Below are positions 31,377-43,839 of a stretch of DNA of 64,000 nucleotides, piece after piece; positions within the stretch are counted from its first letter, which is position 1, and the number at the start of each line of letters is the position of its first letter. The notes below the pieces were generated by a model that saw only the letters and a list, made by a program, of their open reading frames with translations, did not search any database and had not been told where the DNA came from. Source of the DNA: Chrysomallon squamiferum (lineage: Eukaryota; Mollusca; Gastropoda; Neomphalida; Peltospiridae); contig CM022674.1 in assembly GCA_012295275.1 (NCBI GenBank), positions 16,319,649-16,383,648 on the forward strand. Direction: 5' to 3'. A program made the translations under genes and the position numbers.

Positions 31377-32210
31377 TAAATGTTTATTTAATTTTGCTAA
31401 TGGTTTTAAAAGTATTTGATTAATGTCGAGACTTTATTAGTGGGATCTTTATACATTTATAATTCAAAGTTGCTGAAGGTAAATTTATAGCAATCATCTT
31501 TTCAAACAGTTGCTAAATCTAATTAAATAACTATTGTATTTGGAAAGAGTTGTTAAATTTAAATCGATGTAAACAAATGTTGCTGAATTATTTTATTTTA
31601 AAACCTGTTCCGTGTAAAGATACATTTAAAATAATATAAAAAAGATAACTATTACTGATACTTGAAACGTTCGTCTGATATCGGTAGATTATAATAATCC
31701 ATTCAGCCTTAGGCGAGCTTCTCTTTTTTTCACATTCGTGATTGTTTATGCTGATTTTATATAAAAACTATAGTTTGTTTTGTATACTGTGTAAAAGAGA
31801 TTGTAAAAGATTCCTCACTGTTGATGCAAAATGTATTTTGTGAAGGAGAAATGCTTGAAAGTTGAAATAGTGTTGATTCTAAGTTTTAAAATGTTTCGTA
31901 TTCTCTCTGTAACAAAAGGAAAATATTTTCAAGACTTAATTATTATTATTATTATAATTATTATTATTTTTTTTTTTGATTGTTTCTTTCTTTATTTCTT
32001 TGTTTATTTCTTTGTTTATTTTTGTTGTTTTTTGTTATTTATTTGTTGACGTGCTTCTTTAATTATTTGTCTCTTTTATTTATTTCTTCGTTTATTTATT
32101 TCAGTAGTTCATACATGCATACATACATACGTACACAGACACACACACAAACACACACACATATATTTATATATATATATATATATATATAATATAAAAC
32201 CTCACTGTAA
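31110..32210. other. Intergenic DNA downstream of D
   Basis: No gene. Poly-A (31,331-31,373), TTA and TTTA-like repeats (31,940-32,100), CA/TA (32,135-32,190). Diverged relative of 18,000-18,900. Confidence 0.6.
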
Positions 32211-32579
32211 ACACAATATGTGGTTTATGTAAAAACACATTAATATTTTAAATAACGTCATCTCTTCGAAGACAAAACAAAGCTGGGAAAGTCGGTTTGA
32301 ACTGATCCCACGAGACTAGTTCTGTAGATGACCGTGTACAGACTGATCAGTGTTTTGTAAAGGCAGTTTGAACAAATAACAAGTCAGGTGTAGAACGATA
32401 AATTATTTATTTGTATACACTTCGGTAAGTTCTATTTCACTATTAGTGATATTGTATTGTTCACAATTTGTTTTTAATTTAATCCCTTGGGATCTTTGTA
32501 ACACTGATTAAAAGCAATAAGTTTGAAATCATGTACACATATTAAAACCTACTTCGTGCTTCGTGGGCAGCGACGGTTA

Positions 32580-32735
32580 CCTTCGATTATTGAGATTAAC
32601 TTTTTTGAGTCTCGATGGCCGAACAGTAACGTCGTCCGCATTCGGAGTGCTGGGGAATGTGTGCCTAACGTTCGAGTCTCGTCAGCGGCATCTGACGGGT
32701 TTGTGAGCTTGTGATTTGACACTGTCCTCCCGCAC
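32580..32735 (+). mobile_element. Candidate tRNA-derived SINE fragment
   Basis: A GC-richer island in AT-rich DNA carrying a Pol III A-box-like tggccgaacag (32,616-32,626) and a B-box-like gttcgagtc (32,670-32,678), spaced as in tRNA-related SINEs. It sits inside the repeated intergenic unit. No poly-A tail or target duplication was identified. An open frame across it on each strand carries no domain signature. Confidence 0.45.
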
Positions 32736-32739
32736 GAGT

Positions 32740-33830
32740 GGTTTCTGAACATTGTCTATGTGCAGAGTGTAATAAGATGTACATAAAACAGAGAATATTC
32801 AAATCCTAATAATTCGTAATCTCCTATATTTTACACTTGAACTGTCTGACGAAAAAAAAAAATATTTAGCATTTACTGATATGTAATATGTTATTATAAT
32901 ATTACTTTAATTTGCACATTCATAATACATTAGTATAATATATTAATTTGCATATTCATAGTGTATTATTGTTATAATTGGTTTATATTAGCACATTTAT
33001 GATACATTATTATACTAACATTCGTACTTATGCTTATTCATAATATTTCACGTTTGCATATTTATAAAAGTTAATCAGACAGTAGTTTACATTCGCATAT
33101 TAATAATAATATATTATAATGTTTGTCACATATGGATGATATGTTTGTCCTTTGCATAACTGAGGTCAATACTGTCACTGAATAGGAAATAACTGAACTG
33201 TGCTAAAATTAGATGAAATACAGGCCTTGTGTAGGATCAATAGTTTCAGGTTAGCCCTAAAATCCTGAATGATTTATCAGTTATTGTAAGTGTTCAGCTT
33301 ATTCCTAATTTGTTATTATAATTATTATTTTACATATTATGATGTAACAGATATTCCATATTTTAAATTGAATGTAAATTATTATTATAGTTAGTATTTC
33401 ACATTTCTTATTGATTAAAAATTATGTTTAATGATTATTCATTTTCATTTTAAATGTTTGTAGTTAATTATCAGTGAAATTAACTTCTAAATTTACTGAG
33501 ACATTGCGTCCAGTACAGGCATGATTTAACATTGAGAATGAAATATCATTACAAACTCTTACTCATTAACTTTTTAATCATATGCAAACAATCTTTGATT
33601 TATTTTAGATCACTCAGTAATAATGATTTTTGTGAATAAGAAATATTTTTAACTTTTGCATCAAGTGTTGCGTTTGTTTAATATTTTCTAATGGAGAGAA
33701 GTTAAAACCAGATCAATATGTAATGTTCTAACATTTGTGGTTTGGAAGCTTTAATAGAAGATGTTCTAATTTAAATTTGTCTTTAAATATTCTATTGTTA
33801 ATTCCTTTAGATGACTCACCTTTATATCTA
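32740..33830. other. Intergenic DNA, diverged copy of 18,880-19,900
   Basis: AT-rich with no gene. Shared stretches such as cttattcctaatttg (19,346 and 33,297) and gattaaca-type blocks show common descent with the DNA after gene B. Confidence 0.6.
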
Positions 33831-34140
33831 TTCTATTTTTATGAGAACTGATGAGATATAATTCTTACTGCATGTTTCTACCACAAATCATTCAGTTTGA
33901 CACATGATTATATATAACATAAACACATTCATCTAGTATACTTTTTCACAGAAGATAATTAAGACTTGATACAACATTTACATTACAGTTGTACGATGAC
34001 ATGTAGAGTACACCAAGAAATGTGTACGGTGTATTTAATGTAATGATTGTTATTGTAACACATACAGACAACTGATATCTTTCTAATTCTCCATAAACCA
34101 CAAAGCGTGGTGTTGTTTTGTAAATGCTTAATATAGATTT
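33830..34140 (-). mobile_element. Short remnant of the same LINE
   Basis: Minus-strand sequence parallels the 3' part of the 20.2-21.2 kb LINE fragment (shared gaattagaaagatatca-type and gttacaataa stretches) but is more decayed. Inactive. Confidence 0.5.
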
Positions 34141-34813
34141 ATACACAAATTATTAAAATATAAGAATAGTAGAAACAACAACAACAATAAAATAAATATA
34201 ATAGAAATACACACACTCTCTCACACACACACAAAAGTAATAATAATAATAATAAAATAAAATAAAATAAATAATACAAATATAAAATAAAAAGAACAAC
34301 CAAATAAACGCTATAGAGAAGATACATCGAACAATCGACAACAATGCAAAAGCAAGACTAAGTAAAAACAAAAGAATCATTTTGGTCCAAACCAGTTACT
34401 GAAGTAAAACATAAAAAACATGAAGATTCTGCTAGTTCAGCAAACGTAAATACAAAATTTTCAAAGATGAACAAACAACATTTCAAATGGTCAGTTGAAC
34501 TGACAGAATCAATAGAAATTATAAAGAGAGGATATCTACCATTATTGTATTATTAAGTTAACCAACCAAGTGAGATGTGGTTTTGCATAATACAGTATGA
34601 AATATTTCTATTCTGGACAGAAATCAGAAGCTTGTGTCAAATGATTAATATATTTGAAGAGTTCAGTTTAGTAGTGTCAGTGTCTTGCAAACATTAGTAG
34701 AAGAAATTACTAATTTATTTGGCTCTCTAAAATAACCATTAAAATCTCTTTATATAAGTAGATTAATTTAGTTCTGAATAGCGATATCTGAATTTCAACA
34801 TACTGTTTATAAA
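34140..34813. other. Upstream region of pseudogene E
   Basis: AT-rich spacer with TAA and CA repeats. The conserved upstream block is only partly retained (catttcaaatggtcag near 34,480) and is joined by deletion to a downstream segment. No other gene. Confidence 0.55.
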
Positions 34814-35033
34814 ATGGAGATAATGAAAAAGATCAACGAGATAATATTCTGTGTTTTAGCATATATGATAATCGTTGTTTCTTTCTGCAATTTCGAGATT
34901 AGCACTCGTAAGACTTTTCGAAAGTTACCACAATACCAAGATAAGAAACTTGAAGAAGATCCTTCAAAAGAATTGACCGTGTCCAGTAAATTGCACTGTA
35001 TGACAGAACATGCCAGCAACGTAGGCTGTAAAC

Positions 35034-35300
35034 TTGGGCTTATTATTTCTATCATTTCAAGACTGGTGAACAAAACAGAGCTACCAAGAAAGGTTTTTAA
35101 TGATCGTCCAAGACATGGTGGACCCCGTAAGACAACAACAAGAAAGGAGAGAGCACTGTTGACACTTATTAGATACCGTTCATGGGCTCAACCCCATCTT
35201 TAAAACACCAGTGATTAGCACTGAGAACCATTTCCTATACGACAGTCAGGAATCGGCTAAAAGCAGGAGGAAAAACCATCAAGCATGTAAAACTATTTCC
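35034..35300 (+). mobile_element. Tc1/mariner-like transposase HTH fragment in E
   Basis: Encodes the second helix of the first HTH (ISIISRLVNKTELPRK) and the GRPR-type hinge (RPRHGGPRKTT) of Tc1-like transposases. Related to the fragments at 24.4 and 56.1 kb, but starts further inside the element. No catalytic domain. Confidence 0.72.
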
Positions 35301-35478
35301 AGCTCAGAAATCATCACCTCGACTTGTCGCGTGTAATCAAAGTGTTAGAAGGAACATTTCAAAACTGCTGAGAATTCATTTTGCGATTAGACTCATTTCT
35401 TACTGTGTAGGTGGATGGTCGTATACGTGTTTTGAGCCAAAGGATCACAGCCATGGTTATATCCAAAGTGACTGGTGG

Positions 35479-35511
<33 letters not shown>

Positions 35512-35920
35512 ATACACATACCCAAACACACATCCACACACATACCCATAAATATTAAGATACATTTCATATATATATATTTATTTATTTATTGTTTTGT
35601 TTACATATATAAATAAAACAATAAATTAATATTTGAAGACGGTGTCTGGCATTAGGGTAATTGTCTAAATATTTCACAGACATGTTCGCCATTCTAACTG
35701 TAATATATACATATAGTTAGCAGTACATTTAAAAATGTCGATAAAATAAGAGATGTATAACGGCTACGTGACTGGAAAGATCAAACATTAAACTAGATCA
35801 AAAGTTACGTTTACTGAAGAGTGTCATCACTGTAGTTGTAGTCGTTGATCCTACTGTTTTGTGTTGGAAAAATGATTGAAACGAATGTGATTCTAATAAT
35901 TATAGAATGTTTACTTCTAG
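35300..35920. other. Spacer in pseudogene E
   Basis: GT repeat at 35,478-35,508, TA/TTTA repeats at 35,570-35,620, and no exon. Confidence 0.6.
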
Positions 35921-36049
35921 GTGATGCCTTGATAAACACTAAAACGGATGTTATGGATTATAAGGGAGGCTGTGATACAATCAGTGTCAGTGTGAATAGA
36001 AACTCAAATGAAAATTCGATTATGTTCTGGTTTGAAATAAAACTGTAAT

Positions 36050-36354
36050 GAAAATTGGACCATCTTCTGTTTTCAACTAAAATGTAATGAAAATTCCACT
36101 ATCTTCAGGTTTGAACACATTTTTTTTTTCACATTCGTGCTTGATTTTGCTGACTTTAGGTAAAAACTATAGTAGGTGCTGTACTGTATAAAATAGTTCG
36201 TAAATGATTCGTCGCTGCTGATATAAAAATACATTTTGTGAAGGAAACAAATATTTGAAAGTTCTACCATTGATGATTCCAGATTCGAAAATATGTCGTA
36301 TTATCTCTTTAATAGAAACAAGATATTTATTTATTTATTTATTTATTTATTTAT

Positions 36355-36385
<31 letters not shown>

Positions 36386-37600
36386 GTCCTTCTTTTATTG
36401 TCTGTTTGATTGTTTATTTATTTGTATATTATTTAATTCTCTTTATTGTTTATTCGTTGATATGTTTATTAATTTATCTATTTATTTATTTATATATTTT
36501 TATTAACATTTGACCATCCATAATTTATTATATTTTACATTTGAATATTCAGGAAAAAAAATAATATAATATATATTCTACTTAATATATTTTTATAATA
36601 ATTATAGCATTTGATCATTTGAACTGACAGGAATGTTTCCTTACACAAAATATTGAAGACAAAAAAAATGATTGGGAAAAAAATATGAAACAAAATGTTT
36701 GAAATGTTTATTTCTTTTCGGATTTATTTCATATAAATCTGCAAACTACTAATTTTGAAACAATTGCTGAATGTAAATTTTTAACACTTGCTAAATTTAA
36801 TTTTATAATTGATTTGTTTGGAAAGAGTTGTTAAATGTAATTGAATGTAAGCAAATGTTGCTGATTGTTTTTTTTTTTATTCGTGTTCTGGATAAAGATA
36901 AATGTACACACACACTCTCTCACACACACACACATATATTATGTTTGAAAAAATATGTGTATGAGCAGGATTTTTAAAAAACAGGAAGATATCATTAAAG
37001 CAAGAGAAAACACAAAATTAAGTAATAATAATATTAATATTACAAATGCCTCTACTAATACTGCAACTACAACTATTTCTACTACTACTACTAATAATAA
37101 TAATAAATATGCACACGTACCCAAACACACAGACACACAAACACACAGACACAGACTGTAAACACAATACCTACTTGATGTTAAAACAAATGAATATTTA
37201 AAATAACGAGATCTCTTTGAAGACTGAACAAAGCTGGGAAAGTCGCTTCATTTGATCCCACGTGATTCTGTTCTGTAGATGATCATACATTGATCGATCA
37301 GTATATTTGGAAAAATAATAAAACAGGTGACGAAATGTAAATTATTTATTTGTATACAGTTCGGTAAGTTCTATTTGAATGTTTGCATTAATTTATTCTT
37401 AACAATTTGTTTTTGACTTAATCCCTTAGGATGTTCGTAACGGTGATTAAAAACAATAAGTTTGTAAGTATGGACGTGCATATTAATAACTACAAAAAAA
37501 TAAAAAGACAAAGGATACCAATAAAACAAAAGGAACAATAAAGAGAAAGTATCAGATATTCCACTAGTTCAGCAAGAGTAAATATAAAACTTTTATAGAT
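36050..37600. other. Intergenic DNA downstream of E
   Basis: TTTA repeats (36,325-36,390 and on), CA/CT repeats (36,905-36,935) and the intergenic module (37,165-37,350). Parallels 31.6-32.4 kb and 26.6-27.4 kb. No gene. Confidence 0.6.
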
Positions 37601-37956
37601 GACTAAAACATATTTCAAATGATCATTTCCCTGATGACTATTACATGAATAAGTATAAATATGATTTCCATTCTGATTCACTTCTACATGATTCAGCTGA
37701 ATTGACAGAATCAATAGCATTCAAAAAAATATATATCCACCGTTACTGTATTATTAAGTTAATCAATCAAGTACGACATTGTTTTATTTAATACAGGATG
37801 AAATATTTCTGTTTTGAACAGAAAGCAGTAGCTTGTGCCGAACCGGCAATACACTGGAAAAGTTCAGTTCAAATAACATTTAGAATTTCTTTCTATAATT
37901 ATATTAATTTAGTTCTGAACAGAAATACCTGAATTTCTGCACTGATATATTTTATG

Positions 37957-38031
<75 letters not shown>

Positions 38032-38035
38032 GGAA
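37600..38035 (+). pseudogene. FReD start fragment F0 interrupted by (GA)n
   Basis: Same architecture as D0: upstream block (37,610), then ATGGAG at 37,959 running straight into about 33 GA units (37,963-38,029), then upstream sequence of a further copy. The shared junction shows D0 and F0 descend from one deletion event, later duplicated. Confidence 0.8.
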
Positions 38036-38097
38036 AGAGAAAATGGAAGATATTCTGCTTGTTCAGCAAACGTAAATATTAATTTCTCAAAGATGAA

Positions 38098-38490
38098 TGA
38101 AACATATTTCATGTGATCATTTCCCTAATGACTATTATATGAATAAGTACTAATATATTTACCTTTATCTTTGGCTTCTATATGTTTCAGCTAAAGTTAG
38201 AGAATCAATAGTAATTATTAAAAAGAACTATCTACCATTAGTATCTTATTAATTTAATCATCCAAGTGAAACGTGGTTTTCATTAATAAAGGATGAAACA
38301 TATTTCATGTGATCATTTCCCCAATGACTATTATATGAATAAGTACTAATATATTTACCTTTATCTTTGGCTTCTATATGTTTCAGCTAAAGTTAGAGAA
38401 TCAATAGTAATTATTAAAAAAAACTATCTACCATTAGTATCTTATTAATTTAATCATTCCAAGTGAGACGTGGTTTTCATTAATAAAGGA
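38098..38490 (+). repeat. 196-bp tandem duplication of an upstream region
   Basis: The segment from 38,098 (tgaaacatatttcatgtgat) repeats from 38,294 almost unchanged. Each copy contains the conserved upstream block and a tatatgtttcag acceptor-like end. No start codon exon follows. Confidence 0.9.
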
Positions 38491-39300
38491 TGAAATAAAT
38501 AAATAAATCCAAATATATTTAGTTCTAAACAACAACAAGAGCAGAAACTATCAATATAAAAAAACAAAACAAAAAAAAACATAAAAAATGTCCGGCGAGA
38601 ATTATGCAGGTAGACAAAAACATTCCTTTGATATAAGTTAGGACAGAACTTGAACATATGTATGATTAGTAAATTAATACAGGTACGAACTGTAGTTTAG
38701 TACAAGCACAAAATTAAATATATTTAGATATAGACACTAAACAGTGAAGATATAAATAATATACGAAATGAGCTACAAATGAAAGATGCCAACAAGTTGA
38801 AAAAAAAGTACATTTATCTGTGTAAATGAAAAGTATAGATAGAGGTGTATATAAAAGAATACATTTATGTATAAAAATAAAATAATATATTAATATGAAG
38901 AAAAAACTATACATGAAGTTAAAACAATAAATAAAAACATATTTACATATGTAGATGAGACTGATAAATTTATAAATAAATAAAACAATAAAAGTATATA
39001 TTTATATGTCTAAGTTAATGAATAAATAAATGCATAAAACAAGATAATTATATCTCTATGTAAACAAAATGATTATATGTTCAAATTTTGTTTAATATAT
39101 TTAGAACAATACTTGTATGTGTTTGTATATTAAGCAATAAAAATAACGTTAGGAGTAAATAAAACAGTATATTTATATGTTGAAATTACCAATATATTTA
39201 TACGTGTAGAAAAAAGAGTAAAACAAATTATTTCACAGAAAACAACAAGCATTAAATGTTATATTTAAGGAAGAGTGGCCTCATTGTTATAGTAATACAA
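38490..39300. other. Spacer before orphan exon F
   Basis: AT-rich DNA related to the intron before exon 5 of gene B (17.1-17.6 kb). No exons 1-4 are present. Confidence 0.65.
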
Positions 39301-39307
39301 TTTTCAG

Positions 39308-39573
39308 ATGACACTTTCATCAACACTAAACAAGAAGCTGCTATTCTCAACGGAATGAGATTCTCTACAAAGGACAATGGTAGTACATGTGCTGTCCTAT
39401 GTAAGGGAGCCTGGTGGTACAATAAGTGTCACAGTTCCAATCTAAACGGTCTGTATCTTAATGGAACCAATGAACTCTTTGGCAAAGGAATAAACTGGGC
39501 ACCATGGAGAGGCTTTCTTTATTCACTGAAGAAAACTGTAATGAAAATTCGACCATCTTCAGTTTTGGACTAA
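39308..39573 (+). pseudogene. Orphan FReD exon 5 (F), intact reading frame
   Basis: A 266-nt exon after ttttcag, exactly the length of gene B exon 5, open to TAA. It encodes [37 protein letters not shown] and NWAPWRGFLYSLKK. Both pocket Cys residues and the Cys-His pair are kept. Exons 1-4 are missing upstream, so it cannot make a lectin unless spliced from a distant copy. The frame remains open despite isolation, so it may have lost its exons recently. Confidence 0.85.
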
Positions 39574-40890
39574 AACTGTAACGAAAATTTCACCATCTTT
39601 TGTTTTGGACTAAAACTGTATTGAAAATTCGACCAACTTCTCTTCTAAACCAAAACTATGAGGAAAATTCGACTATTTTCTGTTCTGAATTAAAACTGTT
39701 TTGTCAGCTGAAAGGGGAAAATAATACTAGACTCATCAATACTGAATTATTAACTAGAGAAATAATATAAAATAAAAATGAAACAATAAAGGCATTTAAA
39801 ATTTGTGAGATAGTTTTATTTATGAAAATATTGAAACCGATAAGAAAAAAAGTATATTTATTATATATAACTGGTGTCTTTGGAAACAAAAAACTATTTA
39901 ACCTTTCTTTATAAATGGTTGTTGAATCAAAATATATAACTGTTATCTTTGTAACTGTGATTAAATGTAAATTCATGAATGTAAATTTTTTCATAGAGAA
40001 TATAGATACCTACGTACAAAAAAACATACGTATATATAACTACATGCAAAATACATACGTATATTTATACACACATACATACATGCGTATCTAAATACAT
40101 ATATACATATATGTATACACATATGCACACATATATACATATATGTATACACATATGCACTATGACCTAAAGAGAATAGTCATTATCGTAATCAAAATAA
40201 TGAATTACAGAAATAATCATGAAAATAATAAAATTGAATTTAGTAGTGAGTATGACATAAATAATTCACAGAATTTCATGTTTCAACTTAATGCATTACA
40301 TATATAGCAAAAAGATGTTTAACTGAATAAACTATCTTACATGCATAACCTGAAAAATAATCATTAATAATAAAATTTAACTACTTGATAGATGCAACTG
40401 GAATATTCTATCATATCAAAAAATAAAAAACAAAATAAAAAATAAATAAATAAAAATAAATAAAGAAATTAAGAAAGAAAGAAAAAAAAAAAAGAGTAGG
40501 AAATAAATTATTCACTTGGTTTCATGTTTTAGCTTAATGCTCTGTATCCATGGTTAGAAAAAAGATGTGAACGTGTACTGGTGTGTTTGAGTCTATAAAC
40601 ATGGGGTGGGTAGATCGATGATACATTGGTGGATAGACGGACAAAAGGGTTACTGAAATCCTGGAAAATTAAGAAATGTTTGTTTTTCATGTTATTTATT
40701 TTTCTATAAAATCCATTTGCAAGCAAAAGAAACACCACCCAAAGAAATATGTTTTCATATGTATGTGAGTTTATAAGTCTAATTATTTATTTAAATATGC
40801 ATTCATTTAGATACTTTTATTGTATAGGATAATGCATGCATATTTTTGCATCCGAATTTATCAACTGACATCATCATCGTTGTTGTTATT
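39574..40890. other. Spacer between F and G
   Basis: Two to three 40-bp stop-region units (39,574-39,700), CATA/TATA repeats (40,000-40,160), AAAT repeats (40,425-40,500). It includes a relative of the DNA upstream of C (40,500-40,680). No gene. Confidence 0.6.
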
Positions 40891-40900
40891 ATTATTACAG

Positions 40901-41700
40901 AAAGTGTTCCCTCTGACAATTATCAATGGAGGTAATTATGAATAGAGACAGTAAGATCTGTGAAGCCGGATAAAACAAACAAATACATAAGTAAATCAAA
41001 CAAATACATACATACATATATAAATAAATAAATAATAAAATATCTGGATATTTGCTGAGTCACTGAACGATGGATTTGTCGATTATCTGTCTGATTTATC
41101 TTGCCAGGCACTGAGAACATAGATCGTTTGACCTGACAGGGTTACTATGATCTAAAAACTGACTTGGAAGATGTTGAAAGAAAAACGAAGAATGCTGTCT
41201 ACAAACATTTCTCAGTATCGTTTCATCAGTTAAAAAATACAGCGGAAATGCAGGTAATTTAAACGCCTTTTTTATTTTTCAATTGATATCAGATAAATAA
41301 CAACAGGTAAATACAGATAAATAATGCATTTATTAATAATAGACTAATTATTAACAATATATTAAAATTCATATATAATCAATAACTGTAAATCGATAGG
41401 TAATATATTTGTATATGTAGATAAAATAGTGTATCTGTATAGGTAGAAAAAACAATATCTATCTATCTATCTATCCATCCATCTATCTATTTATCTGTTA
41501 TTCTACACTGGTGGTACAACAGCTGTCATTCGGCCAATCTGAACGGTTTGTACCTCAATGGAACCAATAATGTATTTGCTGCAGGAATCAACTGGTCGCC
41601 ATGGAGAAACTATTGCTATTCACTGAAGAAAACTGTACTGAGACTTCCTTCCATCGTCTGTTCTGAGCTGAAACTGGAACGAGAATTTCACAGCTTTCTC
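40901..41700 (+). pseudogene. FReD pseudogene G
   Basis: An exon-2 remnant (40,901-40,934) is cut internally and joins ATCAATGGAGG. Exon 4 (41,108-41,253) is 146 nt against 165 and has a TGA in place of the Arg of TRQG. Only the second half of exon 5 survives (about 41,507-41,690), encoding [19 protein letters not shown] and [14 protein letters not shown]. Exons 1 and 3 are absent. Dead remnant; end of the direct array. Confidence 0.85.
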
Positions 41701-41844
41701 AGCTGATGTCAGACAATAGTTCTAGCTTAATCGATGTGAAATTTTACCTGGAGAAATAAAGGAAAATAAATAAACAACATTACAGTTTACAGGAATGTTT
41801 CGTTTGTCAAGATATTGATACTGATAAACAAAAATTGTGCATTC

Positions 41845-41847
<3 letters not shown>

Positions 41848-41915
<68 letters not shown>
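41848..41915. repeat. (AAT)n microsatellite
   Basis: About 22 AAT units downstream of G. Confidence 0.96.
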
Positions 41916-41918
<3 letters not shown>

Positions 41919-42064
41919 CAGCCAAGGATTAAAACCAGTGATCTGTCTTCCTGTCTCTTGTATCTATCTCTATTTCTTTAGTGTATTAAGTGCCAAATTA
42001 AGAAGTAACTACAACAAATTTCGCTGAATATAAACGAAGCAAGTAGAATTATTGCGAATAACGC

Positions 42065-42180
42065 CAGGTGCAACAGATACGAATCGTAGCTACTAGGCAT
42101 GCGCAGCAGGTGGGCCTGAGCAGACGATCGATCGATTGCTTTTCCTAGCGTCCACAAAACATGGCCGCTTTTAAGTGAAA
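42065..42180 (+). promoter_or_regulatory. Candidate housekeeping-type promoter island
   Basis: A short GC-richer stretch with an NRF1-like ggcatgcgcag (about 42,098) and a YY1-like acatggccgc (about 42,160) close to each other. This combination is typical of TATA-less promoters in animals. I found no convincing first exon directly after it, so direction and target are unknown. Confidence 0.3.
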
Positions 42181-42594
42181 CAGCTAATTATGTATACTCT
42201 ACTGTAAATAGAAAAACTGCGAAAACAAGTTAAAACGGACACGTACATTACTTGTTAGATATTACCTCAGCTCCGAATCGGAACTGAGATTCGGACTACT
42301 CACTGGAATGAGCACAAAGAATAGAACAATGACAGCATAAATACGAAATGAGATAATGATAAAGGCCAGCTCTTGACAATGTATGAGGGTTATCTGAACT
42401 TACCTGTGACGTGACCTATTTATTACAAGATGTATATTCCGTGTGCGTGTTAGTTTGTCTCTGTTCTTTGTACTGGGAGCTTGTTTTAAGGAGATCAAAC
42501 GACAAATAAATTCTGAACGAATTTAATAAAAAGTGAAGATAAAAGGAATCAAAATCGCTGAATAAGATATCTTCAATATTTGGATTATGATCTT

Positions 42595-43777
42595 TATTTA
42601 GTTATTAAACCTTGCAGAATAGAAAAGTGTCACGTTCTCATGTTTTATCTTTAGATGGACTTGAGACCTTTAGACCCAGGTCAACCTAACCCGAAACTAC
42701 TCACGTCTCCTCTACTGTATCGATACTGATCGCAAAGGTTATTGTTGTTTTGTTGTTTAATTTATTTTTCCTTTATTGTATGTATATAAACATGAATATT
42801 AACAAGTTTAATAATATAATCATTATAAACAGTATCTCGTCTCACATAAATGTAAATTGATTTTGTTCATGCCCGTGCTGAAATCGATAGACGGCCAGAT
42901 CGACATCGTTCATGCAGAGAGGCCGTAAAATAATTGTGTATCATTCGTTAGATGTGTTCATTTATTTATTCAGAGATGATTCTTTATAGTGAATGAGTGT
43001 ACACTACTTGAAAGGCACGTTAATGATGTCAGATATATATGCAATATCTCATATTAGTTTAAAATACTGAAACAGATCTCTGTATCAGAATTATTTATTT
43101 AGTTCAGTTATAGTTGTTGTTGTTGTTTTTAATTGCTGTTGTTACTGTTGCTGTTATAATTCACTTTCCTCTCTGAAATACACAGAATGAAAAATGTATC
43201 TGAAATACTGATATAATGACGTAAGAAAGATAACGAAGGAACAGTCCTGCTATCGTTATCAGTTGAATAAAAGTAGGTCAGATATGTTGCCGTGTGCATG
43301 CTGTTTTTAGTATTCATTGTGTCCGTGGCTTAGCTTTTGCTCCACACATTAAAAAATAAAACTAGGTTCTGGCAGCTGAATAAAATAATCTCCTGTTTCT
43401 CCGATCAAAATATCCAGTGCGGCATCACTAATGAATCTGGGAGATGTTTCAGGTATCATTAAGTTTTATTTTTAACAACACCAGTGGTGGATTAACCCTA
43501 TAAGCAAAATAAGCACGTGCTTAGGGCATTATTGTTTAGATTTTGAATTACAATGGGGGCACCAACATGTTTTCATGTTTAGGGCCTTTCAGGTTCTTAA
43601 TCCGGACCTGAAGACCACATTATATCTACTACTGATATAGTTGTTGTTGTTGTTGTTGTTGTTTTTGTTATTATTATTATTAGTAGTATTATTATAAATG
43701 GTGTCTGCAAGTCACATAATTAAGTAACATGCAGTCCTGATTTTATTTTAACTGTTACTCCGTATTATAATTGTACA

Positions 43778-43839
<62 letters not shown>

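Larger units (their letters stand above)
34814..36048 (+). pseudogene. FReD pseudogene E, exon 1 fused in frame to a Tc1 transposase fragment
   Basis: One open frame (34,814-35,203, 129 codons) starts like gene B (signal segment IIFCVLAYMIIVVSFCN, linker RKTFRKLPQYQDKK, partial Cys cluster ending SNVGCK). At about 35,034 it passes without a stop into Tc1-like transposase sequence: ISIISRLVNK, then RPRHGGPRKTTTRKERALL. No exons 2-4 are present. An exon-5 remnant follows ctag at 35,921 and encodes GDALINTKTDVMDYKGG to a stop at 36,048. A 40-bp stop-region remnant follows. The chimera might be transcribed, but a lectin is impossible. Confidence 0.85.
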
